Assembly (NCBI GenBank): GCA_947650285.1
Contig: CANTFL010001488.1
Span: 372,001-436,000 of the forward strand
DNA: 64,000 bases
Reading direction: 5' to 3'
Source of the DNA: Hyaloperonospora brassicae
Lineage: Eukaryota > Oomycota > Peronosporomycetes > Peronosporales > Peronosporaceae
The notes under the pieces were generated by a model. That model saw only the letters and a program-made list of their open reading frames with translations. It had not been told where the DNA came from and did not search any database. A program made the translations under genes and the position numbers. Each line of letters starts with the position of its first letter. The stretch's first letter is position 1. Positions 9,992 through 20,038 of this stretch are shown here, piece by piece.

Positions 9992-11675
9992 GGCCAGCGA
10001 TGTCAATTACATAATATTAAGGAGAATTAAAAGACGACGGCGATGTCGACTTTGGTACTTAGACTGCTGCTTCTATCGTAGCGGACGCGGTCGCAGAATA
10101 AGCTTGCATGCTGATATTGATCTCTAGAAGAGGATACCGATTGCGATGATGAAAGCAGCAAGAGCATTGAAAATTACATACAACAATAGCTAAAGTGACA
10201 CATGTATAAAGATTACCCAAGTATAATTGTCGGTTAGATTGCAATGCTTTGAATATTTTTCGTTGACAAACGCTAATTACGATTATTGTTGCCATGCCAT
10301 AATGCAGAAAAAGCCGATACCTCTATTGTCTGCTATTATAGATGTATTATGGTCGAATGTTTTTGTAGCCAGGTTGCTGTAGAATCTGGTATATATATGT
10401 ATTTAATTCGAGGTAGAAGCGTGACAGACGATAACATTAAAGAATGGTGGGGGCTAAAATATATAATGCTTTAAGAAAATCTTGTACGATAGAAGAAGAG
10501 TAAGGAGCAAGAACATGGATTTATAAATTGAAAAAAGCTGTAATGTTATACATCAACCATTATCAGTACTAAACAGCTTGTTGCGATGCATCAAAACTTG
10601 ATTCTTGGTATGCAAAAATTATATCACAGTGGACACATCGCTCACTTAGCGTTCAACAGCATGAAATCGTTACTTATCATTTCTGTATATCCCAACGGCA
10701 CATGCTCTCTCTTAAGCTTGATGTAAATTCTTCTCTGGTTAATCCGCTCAAAAGACATTGTTGTGCACAGCCACTGGATACGCACGCGCACCTAGGAAAT
10801 ATAACAGAACCATAAGCGACTCATTTAGTACATCGCAACTCTTCTCGCCGTACGCACATCAAATTTCTGTAGTTCCAGTTGCCAATTGCGAAACAAGTTG
10901 TTTTTGATACTTCTGCACTTTTCGTCTTGACCACAATCCGATAGCAATCTCGTTATATCTTGTATCTCCTATAGAATAAAGGCGCATAGGCAAAACACAT
11001 TTTAATAGGGGTTATACTTATATTAAGCTCCGTCGTATATTGTCGCATCCATCGTCCAAACGTCTGCAGGTCTCAAATACGCTGTCGGAGATGCAGTATC
11101 CAGGACTATTGCGTCCTAAATCTTTTGCTAACCATAATGATATTTTTAAATATATTTAGCCCCGTTCTTAAGGAAATGTGATTGAAATATGCCGGGGTCA
11201 TTATGGTTACTTATGGTCAATTGACCGGTCGAGTAACCGCGACGGTCACTTATGTTATGCGACCAGTCAATTACCATTCATGCTTACTACTTAGACGCCA
11301 ATACTTCCATACCGAACGCAATACCTATGATTCGCACATGGTTTCAATCAATTTGTTGCTGGAAAGCTGCCACATTGCGACACCCGAGATTTAGCGAGTT
11401 CGGATATTAAAACAGCGTCGCTGTAAAATATGGTAAGCTGGTATCGTACTGTTAAGCATGCTGAAATCACGTCCAACACGTCACAAGATCACGTACCCTA
11501 TAAGATTTACCTACGCCTATTTATAAGGCGATAGCGACGTGCAAGATCTATCGAAAGCCCGAGTCAGGATGTGAGCCTAAATGGGAACGATGCAGAATGG
11601 GAATCAGTTACCGTGCATACGGCTTGAATCTCGGAGCCGCACTCTGATAAATCAATGTATGCTTTGTTGTGACGA
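9992..11675. other. Intergenic, no gene recognised
   Basis: AT-rich DNA with only short frames. A block at 11185-11290 has GGTCACTTAT and CAATTGACC motifs that recall the hAT-like end at 6992, but I cannot pair it with anything. Confidence 0.5.
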
Positions 11676-12115
11676 TATAACGGGGTATCCCGTTACATAA
11701 TATTACCATTGTGACAAAATGGTAACAAAAAATATTACGTTGAATATTCTTTTGACAATAACACTATACTTAGTCATATTGTTTGGATGACCCAAAGGTC
11801 TACTTATTAGTTGATATTGTGTTGATATCGCCCATCAATCGCTGCTAGACGCGCGCCATGGGTGGTGAGTAGACGTCATCTTACGTCAACTTTTACTGAT
11901 ATGATTGAGTCAGGTCAAAGCAGAGAACAAGAATTATAGAACTTAATTGTATCTACTACCAGTTTTATTTTACCTACAATTAGAGTCTTTGCCTAAGTCG
12001 TTTACCCTTCCTGCGTGTAGTGCTTACGCCTAGCAGGGCACTGACCTTTACGGTTGTCAGTGAGAGTTGACTCCGTAATGACTTTTCAGTACGAAGTGAC
12101 CAGTGCCTAGTTACA
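11676..12115 (+). repeat. Family A solo LTR, plus orientation
   Basis: A 440-bp LTR. The first bases have decayed from TG to TA (TATAACGGGG). It ends CAGTGCCTAGTTACA. The near-terminal hairpin is TTACCATT (11703-11710), 7-nt loop, AATGGTAA (11718-11725). Flanking 5-mers are GACGA and GGCGA, a 4/5 match consistent with an old target duplication. No internal sequence adjoins it. Confidence 0.78.
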
Positions 12116-12120
12116 GGCGA

Positions 12121-14130
12121 TAGTTAGGGATCAGTTGGACGATGGTCTCTAGAGACGTTTTGGGGCAAACCAGGTTGATATTTGAAAGCGGGGATTCACC
12201 CATAAGTGGTGCGGATACAAAATAACACAATCAATTCTCTAGACAAGGACGCCTGGGATCACGCCACTTTGAATTTGTCTCGAAGTTGCCTTCGTGTCTT
12301 CGTGTGCTTCAGCGTAAAGAATACAATGTGAATGAAAGCATGGCACTATTTCTAGCTCAAGCAACCGCGGTGCTCCCTCTTTGCAATTGGTCGAAGCTGA
12401 TGTGAGATGAATCCCACAGACTGGTGACTTCGTTGTGAGTACGTACCGTGTTTGATCTGATGACTGCAGTAACCATGTCTATTTTTGGTCGTGTTGGATA
12501 AACCTTTGCTAGGACATGCCAAATGTCCGTCCAAACGCATCTGACTCGCCCACGCCACCGAGAATCTGCTCTGCCGCTCAGGTGTATTTGTAGTCATGTT
12601 GCTTTTACTGGCTCCTGTAAATCAATGTGTCGGCTGCGGTCACTCGTTCCCAATTCAGTGGCCAGCAATATAGTGCCACAGTGCTAGTGCGCAGACACAG
12701 TGCTCGATCAAATATCTATCGATTTTAACTGGTTTCACCTGCTGGTGTCTTTCTGCAATTCTCATCTTTTCTCCTTGAAGCTTGATCGACGTAAATTGTA
12801 GCGTCAACTTCGACATCCTATCTAAACGTTAAAAGATGCGGCCACCATCTTGATCCTAGATTACATCGGCCATTTAACTGAGCGTAGCAGAGTGTCAAGC
12901 ATCTGTCTTCTCCATTGTGGTAAGTTAGTCGATGAGGTAACCACGAGGTCCATGTGTTGTCAGCCGAGCATAATGGCAGGAATATTCCCACCCTGGCCTC
13001 GCAGTCGTCGCGATGTCTCACTTGTTCAAGCAAGTTTAACGTTGCGTGAAAGACGTATGTCAAATTGTTTTTGCTATGATTTATAAAGATGTACAACCTT
13101 GTCGGCATCTACCGAAGTCAGAGATACACAAGGCCGCGTTTTTGTAATTAATCATTACACGTAGTAACGTCAATAAAGTGCTGTCAGACTGCGACGATCC
13201 CTATCTCATGTCCTGCCTGGTGCTCCACATGAACCCGATCGTCAAACACCACGCAACCACATTTTCTGCAGTTGTGTAACTCCAACTAGCACTGTCGACT
13301 TGGATTCCACTAGGGAACCATTCGCGCTGCTCTTGACATGAATAATAAAATTATCGTACTACAAAGTGTGTCTACAAATACTGCTCCGCTTGCTTCTTCG
13401 TTGCTACCTCGTTGTGTTGTGTTGCGTTACGCTACGATATGTTTATTTTCAAAACAATTCGTACATCACTCTAATCGTGCCCTTGTGCCACTCTAAGCTC
13501 AAGGGTTTAAGTGACTGATAGACTGACTGCTGCTTCATGCCTAATTTTCTGCACTCAATGAAAACGCTATTTACATGCTAAACACGTGTCACATGTGTTC
13601 GCTGACCATTAATGTGTTTGTAAAAGCGCTTCAAAACGCTCTAAGTCATGCTAAGAATGATGATACATACGGAGCTGAGGACAGTAAAGAAGTACAAAAA
13701 GTATCACGAGTACTAGCAGCAGATTTTTCGCCACGCAATGACTCTGATTCGATACCTTCGACTTGACGACGTGATCGATTCTTTAGGAAATCAGCTCGGA
13801 TGAAAAGCTAATACTGTTTAAATATCATGTCCGATGATCATGCACTGTGTCCGTGTCTTCAGGCTGGTGTATCACTTTAAATCGGCACAGTGGGCGTCGG
13901 TGAGTGTGGTTGATGCCGTTTCTCATCTTATATCTACTTTTGTTCTCCCGGCCTAGTCTATATCTGCGTAAGTGTTCTGTTAACTTGGTGATCGACTTGA
14001 GGTCTCGCGGGATCTTGGATCATCTCATCGATCCGATTCGTAGTACCTGGCGTAAAGTTCTCCTATCATGTTATTGGTGTGACCCCACCGAAGAATAATA
14101 AGGACATCGCTGTACTATTTCTTGTGTCAT
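12121..14130. other. Intergenic, no gene recognised
   Basis: Several 60-96-codon frames occur (12352-12597 minus, 12818-13108 minus, 12850-13086 plus, 13575-13766 plus, 13904-14098 plus). None has a recognisable motif, and some overlap on opposite strands. The right part becomes GATC-rich and may be the decayed 3' side of the family C element that continues to the right. Confidence 0.45.
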
Positions 14131-14895
14131 TTATAAACCCAGCGGTGACCCAAAACCTAAGACCACGTCATCATCGCTGATAATGATGAGCTGTAAATAC
14201 GTCGATCGTCTACGCCAAGGTATGTAGCGTCGCCACCTTAAAAACGTCCCTTCATATCCAGAGTGTGGCGATTTAAGTATTGACACCGATCCATATCTCC
14301 GTTGATCTTTCAACAGGTATTACAACATGCTGATATCCGAAATTGTTTTTTTGTATGGTGGATCTGTGAGGCGGTCTTTGCTCCGCCAAACCTATACGAA
14401 CTTCATTAGGTAGATACAGAGTTCCTTCAGTCAGATCCAAATGGATCCCTGCCGGGATCATGAAATCCATGTCCAATATTGTCTTTTGACCAACTTGATC
14501 TTCGACCCATATATCGAAATTATAAACCTAGGATCCATCTTATGTGATCTTGATCTAGTTCCGTCCAATTGTCATCTAGCAGTCTCTGTAGGTACGTACC
14601 ACTTGCAAAGCAAGTTGAAAATTCTTCCATCACACTTTTTCCACTCTCATGAATTTCTCTGAAAGTGGCGTACCTATAAAAAAACTTGTCAGACGGATTT
14701 CCCTTTCGGGTGCATTTTCGAAATTCCAGTCTCTTTTATATCTTCCGATCTCATGCCTCTGCGATCAGCATTGGAAGCACGACCTTGATCATTCACCACA
14801 AGATAGATCTTTACGACCAGGATCTTGTGATCGTTCGACATGATCCGCTTTGCGTTGGTGACCCTATTAATTAAGCCCGTGAGGTCGATCCCCAC
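14131..14895 (-). pseudogene. Family C element C2: protease and flanking pol, decayed
   Basis: The minus-strand frame 14273-14476 contains MDMDFMIPAGIHLDLTEGTL, LPNEVRIGLAEQRPPHRSTI and QHVVIPVERSTEIWIGV. I recognise this as the second half of the aspartic protease of a large oomycete Gypsy family (F-M-V-P-A-G-I-R-L-D-L motif). The plus-strand element around 50590 has the same motif. Upstream, 14689-14895 reads as a less certain linker. No RT follows to the left, so the element is truncated near 14130. The element's gag continues at 14896-15107 and, after the family B insertion, at 22854-24745. Confidence 0.68.
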
Positions 14896-15107
14896 GATCT
14901 TGTCCGCCCCTAGGATCGTAACTATACAGTCAATTATTATAGATTTCTAAAACTTTGCTCGATCCTGAAAACCGGTCACGCAAACTCAGCGTCGATCTAC
15001 ATCCCCATTCGATCTGCGTGAACCCAAATCCAATCTGCTTCTTTCACTTTATTTCACTCGAATCGCCCTCACAGCCCGGTGCGGTTTTGGCCGTGTCGGC
15101 TCCGAAG
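14896..15107 (-). pseudogene. Family C element C2: gag C-terminal fragment, left of the nested element
   Basis: Broken minus-strand frames read toward lower coordinates from the family B insertion point. A segment equivalent to the Gag tail after the basic KFRPR motif of 22854-22928 is visible (AVRAIRVK, then interrupted). Deleting 15113-22853 joins the two Gag parts in the same orientation. Frames here are broken by several stops. Confidence 0.5.
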
Positions 15108-15112
15108 TAACC
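15108..15112. repeat. Target-site duplication TAACC, left copy
   Basis: TAACC directly precedes the family B 5' LTR and recurs at 22849-22853 directly after the 3' LTR. A perfect 5-bp duplication is typical of Ty3/Gypsy integration. Confidence 0.93.
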
Positions 15113-15638
15113 TGTAACGAGGTTACACGTCGGCTGGTAGCCGACGATAGGTGTGGTGCACACACGAGAGGGGGGTATCCTATAAGGTAATATTAGAACA
15201 CAGTGAGCGTATCAATTGTTGAAGACTGGTGTCTGTCATCAATTGATTGCAAGATCTTTTAAGAGGTTATTTAGGGCAGGTTAAATACGTTGTTCTAAGG
15301 TGTTCTTTTAGGTTAAATGAAGAAATAAAATTCAGTTCACATTTTGATCAACATAAGACACGTGCCTTACGAGGCGTCTTTGATCGGGAGGACAGAAGCA
15401 ACGCCTGTAAAGGTAGCTTGTCCTCGAGCACTCTGTGCTGTGATTCATTTGAATCGTTTGGTCCCTCGGGAACGGGGACCGTAAGCTCTCTGAGCTGTCG
15501 ACTCTCTGAGTCGGGTTCTCTGAACCACCCTTTAAGCCACATGAGCTGTTGACTCTCTGAGTCGGGTTCTTTGAACCGAAGTTGCTCATTGAGCGTAAAG
15601 TCTTCCTCTGACTTGAGGAGCTGTGTAGCTCCGCGACA
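15113..15638 (+). repeat. 5' LTR of family B
   Basis: It runs from TGTAACG to GACA. It begins with two adjacent perfect hairpins: TGTAAC, 3-nt loop, GTTACA (15113-15127), and an 8-bp stem CGTCGGCT, GGT, AGCCGACG (15128-15146). Near the 3' end a 51-bp segment containing GACTCTCTGAGTCGGGTTCT is present twice (about 15498-15589); the 3' LTR has it once. The LTR should carry the promoter and polyadenylation signal, which I cannot point to. Confidence 0.95.
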
Positions 15639-15640
15639 CT

Positions 15641-15651
15641 TGGTAGCACTT
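15641..15651 (+). other. Primer-binding site, family B
   Basis: TGGTAGCACTT begins 2 nt after the LTR end at 15638. It is identical over 11 bases and in spacing to the family A site at 2020-2030, so both families probably use the same tRNA, likely initiator Met-tRNA (inference). Confidence 0.72.
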
Positions 15652-15697
15652 GTATTTACTCTACACCTGAGTCGGTAACGACTGATCCTCTGCGAGG

Positions 15698-16732
15698 ATG
15701 GAGCAATCCACACCCCTCTCTGAGGCTCAAAAGGTCGCGCTTGATAAGCTGACCGCGGCCGTAGGCCCAGATTATGTGGAGTTTCTAGCTGCACAGGGTC
15801 CCGATGTGCTCAATGCACGAGTCGAGACCTTTATGCAGTATGAAACGGCCCTGTTGGGCCAGGTTCAAAACCAAGTAGCGTCGGCTATGCCGACACGCTA
15901 CGTGGCTATGCCACCAGAAGAGGCTAAGCCTCGTCCCCTTCGAGTGGACGTTAAATGTTACTCCGGGAAGGAGGGGGAAAACTTGACTCTCTGGATCCGT
16001 GAGATTGAGATGGCCATGGACTCTGGTCTCATCTCACTAGAGAACCATCGGGTTTCTTTGGCTATCTCTAAGCTCGATGGTAGAGCTAGAGAGTGGGCTT
16101 TGACGTGTGGCACGTCGGTCAATTCGGGATTTCCCACGTGGGAATCGCTCAAGTTAGACCTCATGCGAGTTTTCTCGCCGCCTAACCAGGCATATCGCGT
16201 GCGATCACGCTTCTTATCAACCCGTCAGGGTAAGAGCGAGTTAACGGACTATGTCCAAGAGTTGAGAACTCTAATGGCTGCTATGCAGTCTGACCCTCTT
16301 CCTGAGACTGTCTACGTGACAGTCTTCATGGAAGGTCTCCGCACTGGCGTGGCCAGAACCGAGGTTTTTCGGGTTCATCCCTCTACTTTTGAGGAAGCTG
16401 TGAGCGTCGCTCAAAATGCTGAGCACAACTTCAAGTCGGCCAGACTTGGTTGGAATGGGTACAACCCAAGCTTTGCGAGGGCGGCCTCTGCGAGGACTTC
16501 GGCTTACTGTAAGCCAGAACCGATGGATCTCAGCCATGCTGAAGATGAAGGCGAAGCGGAGCTTTATGTTGCGGAGCAACGACAGGATGTGAGACGCTGT
16601 TACATGTGCGGAAGCACTAAACACTTGCGTCCCACTTGTCCTTTGCGTAAGCAACGACCGACTCCTACGGGTCGAAACCCCAGCCTCAACCAGAAACCTG
16701 GTATGGCACGGGGAAACGTCGACACCCAGTAG
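15698..16732 (+). CDS. gag: Gag polyprotein (family B), 344 aa
   Basis: Structural protein of the retrotransposon particle; binds and packages element RNA. The ATG at 15698 is the first in frame after the LTR and starts MEQSTPLSEAQ. Residues about 85-245 form the capsid-like region (TLWIREIEMAMDSGLIS, REWALTCGTSVNSGFPTWES, then LTDYVQELRTLMAAM and LPETVYVTVFMEGL). A single CCHC zinc knuckle, CYMCGSTKHLRPTC, occupies residues 301-314. The frame ends at TAG 16730-16732. It is fully intact, unlike pol. A canonical -1 slip site lies 13 nt before the stop codon, so a fraction of ribosomes should continue into the protease frame. Confidence 0.93.
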   Translation: MEQSTPLSEAQKVALDKLTAAVGPDYVEFLAAQGPDVLNARVETFMQYETALLGQVQNQVASAMPTRYVAMPPEEAKPRPLRVDVKCYSGKEGENLTLWIREIEMAMDSGLISLENHRVSLAISKLDGRAREWALTCGTSVNSGFPTWESLKLDLMRVFSPPNQAYRVRSRFLSTRQGKSELTDYVQELRTLMAAMQSDPLPETVYVTVFMEGLRTGVARTEVFRVHPSTFEEAVSVAQNAEHNFKSARLGWNGYNPSFARAASARTSAYCKPEPMDLSHAEDEGEAELYVAEQRQDVRRCYMCGSTKHLRPTCPLRKQRPTPTGRNPSLNQKPGMARGNVDTQ

Positions 16733-16752
16733 GCGCGGGGCGCCCTACTGGG
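16711..16752 (+). promoter_or_regulatory. Programmed -1 ribosomal frameshift signal at gag-pol junction
   Basis: The slippery heptamer G GGA AAC (16711-16717) is in phase with the gag codons CGG GGA AAC. After a 7-nt spacer comes a perfect 9-bp GC-rich stem, CCCAGTAGG (16725-16733) with CCTACTGGG (16744-16752). The loop is 10 nt and can form three further pairs. The gag stop lies inside the left arm. The -1 frame is open from 16651 to 18087 and encodes protease. Heptamer form, spacing and stem match known -1 frameshift signals; GGGAAAC is used by some plant viruses. Use of the signal is inferred. Confidence 0.85.
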
Positions 16753-18090
16753 GTAGAACTGATTTCTGTCACATCTCTACGAGGTAGAGCAACACAGGGC
16801 TTAGACCCACTTAGCGCCGTGCCAGCCAGCACAGAGCGTGGATACAAGCCTGGATTGTTAGACGCCGAGGCGACAGTAAAAGGCTTTGAGAAGCCGTGGT
16901 CGATTTATATCGATTCAGGAGCATCATGTAACTATGCTCGACGTCGTTCCCTTGAGGGAAGTCAGCGATACGCTGAAGCGCTCAAAGCACACGAAGGTGA
17001 TTCGATCACCGTTCGTTTAGCGACTGGTAGTCGCGTCACGGTGCCTAAAGTTCCGTTGAGCTTGGGTGTGAAGTTTTTGGACTTTGACAGCATTGAACGT
17101 TGTCTCGTCCTCGATTTGGATTCGAGATATGATCTCATCCTGTGTATGGCTTGGCTTGAACGCCATGAGCCATGGATTGATTGGAGGACTAAGACCTTAG
17201 GCGCCACGCGCAATGTTCCTAGCGAAGCTTTGGAGAGTCATGAACCCACCTTTGCTAGGCAACAAAAGCGCTATTGGCGCGAGCCATTGACGGAAGATGT
17301 CAATGTGCTGGACATTGGTATGTCAGAGTTATTTAACTCGAATGTCGATGACATAAATATTGAGCGGAGCTCTTCTAACGCGTTTGGAGATAGATGTACT
17401 CCGTTGAGTGATACTCGTTGTGATACTGAGTCACTGCATGCGTCAAGCATGGTTGGCCTAGGGACGAAACATCAAGAATGTAATTCTTCTGATGTAAGTG
17501 CGGTGGCACGTGAAAATACACAGAGTGAGGACGGCCGAGGTGGCACCTCACTGAATGTCGGTAATGACATTGATGGCAAGAATCCAGAGTGTTCAGGGCT
17601 AGGTCCTAATGCTATAAGTGCGGTGGCACGTGAAATTACACAGAGTGAGGGCGGCCGAGGTGGCACCTCACTGAATGTCGATAATGACATTGATGGCGAG
17701 AAGCCAGAGTGTTTAGGGCTAGGCCCGAATAATGTACGTGAAGTGGTACGTGTAAATCCACTGGGTGAAGTGTTCGAGTTACGTAACACTTCACCAGATG
17801 TCGCTCAAGACATGAGCTCTCGTATAGAGCGTGCTAAGATGAATAGCAACCACGGGGACCCGACTGTCCCGGCCTTTAGGAGGCGTACTGTTTCTGTGAG
17901 GACCCGATTCCAGCGTAGGGTGGCAACTGTTAAGCGCCCAACGTTTAAGAAGTCACGAAGTGATAATAGTAATAATACACTGTATACACTTGTCAATGGA
18001 TTGACTGGCCAGATCGATGGCAATATTAGTCTTGAGACTCTTCCATCCGTGGATAAAATCTTTGAGCTAGACGAGATGTCTGACGGATAA
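16717..18090 (+). CDS. pro: Pol part 1: aspartic protease and protease-RT linker (family B)
   Basis: The frame is entered by -1 frameshifting at 16717; an AUG-independent open stretch already exists from 16651. The retropepsin active site is IYIDSGASCNYARR, with the catalytic Asp codon at 16912-16914. The second-half motif is VLDLDSRYDLILCMAWLERH. It processes Gag and Pol. From about 17300 a Ser/Asp/Gly-rich linker follows, including two 120-bp tandem repeats (17495-17734, 40 codons each, starting SAVARE) and part of a third. The frame ends at TAA 18088-18090, beyond which the same frame continues directly into RT, so the TAA looks like a nonsense mutation and not the normal end. Confidence 0.85.
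   Translation, partial: RRHPVGAGRPTGVELISVTSLRGRATQGLDPLSAVPASTERGYKPGLLDAEATVKGFEKPWSIYIDSGASCNYARRRSLEGSQRYAEALKAHEGDSITVRLATGSRVTVPKVPLSLGVKFLDFDSIERCLVLDLDSRYDLILCMAWLERHEPWIDWRTKTLGATRNVPSEALESHEPTFARQQKRYWREPLTEDVNVLDIGMSELFNSNVDDINIERSSSNAFGDRCTPLSDTRCDTESLHASSMVGLGTKHQECNSSDVSAVARENTQSEDGRGGTSLNVGNDIDGKNPECSGLGPNAISAVAREITQSEGGRGGTSLNVDNDIDGEKPECLGLGPNNVREVVRVNPLGEVFELRNTSPDVAQDMSSRIERAKMNSNHGDPTVPAFRRRTVSVRTRFQRRVATVKRPTFKKSRSDNSNNTLYTLVNGLTGQIDGNISLETLPSVDKIFELDEMSDG
17495..17770 (+). repeat. 120-bp in-frame tandem repeat in the protease-RT linker
   Basis: The unit beginning AGTGCGGTGGCACGTGAAA starts at 17497 and again at 17617, a 120-bp period. Two nearly identical 40-residue units (SAVARE to GLGPN) are followed by a diverged partial third (about 17735-17770). 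The period keeps the reading frame. Confidence 0.9.
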
Positions 18091-19224
18091 TTTAGCCAAG
18101 CCTTGCAGGCAGGAGAATTCTCCGAGTTAGTGGTCATTCGGCCTGATATTGAGTTGAACTCATCCTCGTTATTGGACGAGTCTGTCCTTGAGGACACAAA
18201 GGCGGCATTGGATGCCCGTAGTGGATCCTCGATCCTGAAGGATCCTCTCGATCCGTTTTATCCTTTGGTAAAGGAATTTCAAGACGTGGTGTGTCACGAC
18301 CCACCGTCTGTATTACCTCCTGATAGAGGTGTACGTCATGATATTGACTTGGTTCCTGGAACTAAATACTGCGTAACACGGCAGTGGCCTTTGCCCAAGG
18401 AACAGTGTGACGTCATAGACGACTTCTTTTGTGCAAAGCACGCGGCGGGCATGGTTCGTGAGAGCAAATCTCTCCATTCCACACCGACCTTCTGTGTCAA
18501 AAAGCCCAACGGGAAGTGGCGCATTGTTCATGCTTACAATAAGCTTAATGTGGCCACCATCCAGCCTCAGACACCAATTCCGAGGAAGGATGTTCTTCAG
18601 AACAATATGGTGGGATGTACAATGTACAGTGCGCTCGACTTAGTCGATGGTTATTACCAGCTTCTCATGCGAGAAAGCGATATTCCGCTGACAGCGGTCA
18701 GCACTCCAAGCGATATGCTCTGGGAGTGGCTCGTTATGCCGCAAGGGCTATCAAATGCCCCAGCTACATTCAACCGTCTTGTGACACAATTGTTTAGACC
18801 TCACAGAGGTTATGCACAGACATACTTTGATGACATCTTTGTCTATAGTCGTGCTATGAACGGTCGGTCAGATGTGGATAATCACATTGACCATTTACGA
18901 GCGGTGCTCGAGTGCATGCGCACGAATAAGTTGTACGCCAACGCGTCTAAGTGCATTTTTGGTGCAGAAGAGATTCCCTTTTTAGGGTGCTTTATTGGTA
19001 AGCAAGGCCTTAGAGCGGATCCCGCCAAGGGAAAAGCCATAGTTGATTGGACGGTTCCAAAGAACCAAAAGGACTTACGTAAGTGGCTTGGCCTCGCCTA
19101 TTACTTACACAAGTACAGTGCGAATTACGCAGACATGGCTCGGCCATTGACCAATCTCCTTAAAAAGGATGTAGAATGGTGCTGGACTAGCACTGAGCAT
19201 GATGCTTTTCAAGCAGTCAAGTAG
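18091..19224 (+). pseudogene. Pol part 2: reverse transcriptase (family B)
   Basis: Same frame as the protease, after TAA 18088-18090. The RT palm is complete by motif: [55 protein letters not shown] (first catalytic Asp), [16 protein letters not shown], then the catalytic box YFDD (residues 241-244 counted from 18103) and the thumb [20 protein letters not shown]. It copies element RNA into cDNA in the particle. A TAG at 19222-19224 interrupts the connection to RNase H (FQAVK, stop, SLLHAPILALPD), so RNase H and integrase would be lost without readthrough. Confidence 0.88.
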
Positions 19225-20038
19225 AGTCTCCTACATGCGCCTATATTAGCTTTGCCTGATCTTGAGCGATCTTTCAGTGTCGTCTGTGACGCATCTGACT
19301 TTGCCATAGGCAGCGCTCTGTTACAAACAGATGATGATGGGCGGGAACGCGTTATTGCATTCGAGTCCCGACAGCTAAAAGCTGCGGAGAAGAACTATCC
19401 CGTTCATGACAAAGAGCTACTTGCAATGAAGGTATGCTTTAGTCAAATTCAGAGTTCATCTTCTTGGCTCTAAGCCGTTTGTGATCTATACAGATCATGC
19501 GTCACTACGCACTGCGACCCAGTCGCCTCACCTCTCTCAGAGAATGGCTCGATGGCTTTCCTTCTTTGCCGAGTACAACTTCGAGGTGAAGTATAAGCCG
19601 GGCAAGCAAAATGCTTTGGCGGATGCGTTGTCACGCAGGCCTGACTATGAGCTTGCTCATGTTACGAATCTGTCGTCACCGGTCACTGACCTAATCCGCA
19701 CGGCATATGTCAAGGATGAACATTGTGTAGCCCTGCTACGTGCTCTAGGGAGCGAGGAGTTTAAAGACTCGGACATAAAATTGTCGGCACGGTTACTTGC
19801 GAGGTTACATCGATATTCCATCGATCAAGGCCTGTTGTGCTATAGCACGGATGTGGAGGATACCCCTCGCATCGTTGTCCCTCATGATGAGGAGTTGAAG
19901 TATCGGATCCTCTATGAGGCACATGATACTGCGTTGAGTGGTCATCTCGGTCGAGAAAAGACCTACGGCTCTGTGAGCCAATATTATTGGTGGCCCAAAC
20001 TTTATAAATGGGTAAGCACATATGCGCGTACGTGTGAA
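19225..20038 (+). pseudogene. Pol part 3: RNase H and integrase N-terminus (family B)
   Basis: Frame 1 continues to 19432 with VVCDASDFAIGSALLQTDDD and HDKELLAMK, typical of Ty3/Gypsy RNase H. One extra G at 19431/19432 shifts the frame. Frame 2 then encodes IYTDHASLRTATQSPHLSQR and KYKPGKQNALADALSRRPDY, the rest of RNase H, followed by the integrase zinc-binding region with HDTALSGH, YYWWPKLYKW and ARTCET. The second Cys pair of the HHCC finger is incomplete because the frame breaks again near 20038. RNase H would degrade template RNA and the HHCC domain would help integrase bind DNA. Confidence 0.85.

Noticed and set aside
11185..11290. Possible right end of the hAT element at 6992
   Set aside because: Motifs are similar but not in the required inverted arrangement, there is no CATCCCTG terminus, and no target duplication.
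12818..13108. Overlapping frames on both strands (96 and 78 codons)
   Set aside because: There is no domain, no homologue elsewhere in the window, and chance frames of this size are expected.
13575..13766. 63-codon plus frame with ordinary composition
   Set aside because: It is too short and isolated to call a gene; no motif.
15247..15552. 101-codon plus frame and opposite-strand frames inside the family B LTR (also 22508-22762)
   Set aside because: They lie wholly within LTRs and are conserved only because the LTRs are identical; no domain is recognised.
16675..16681. Alternative slip site A AAC CCC upstream in gag
   Set aside because: It fits the heptamer pattern but with disfavoured C in the second triplet, and it is about 43 nt from the stem. 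The site at 16711 is far better.
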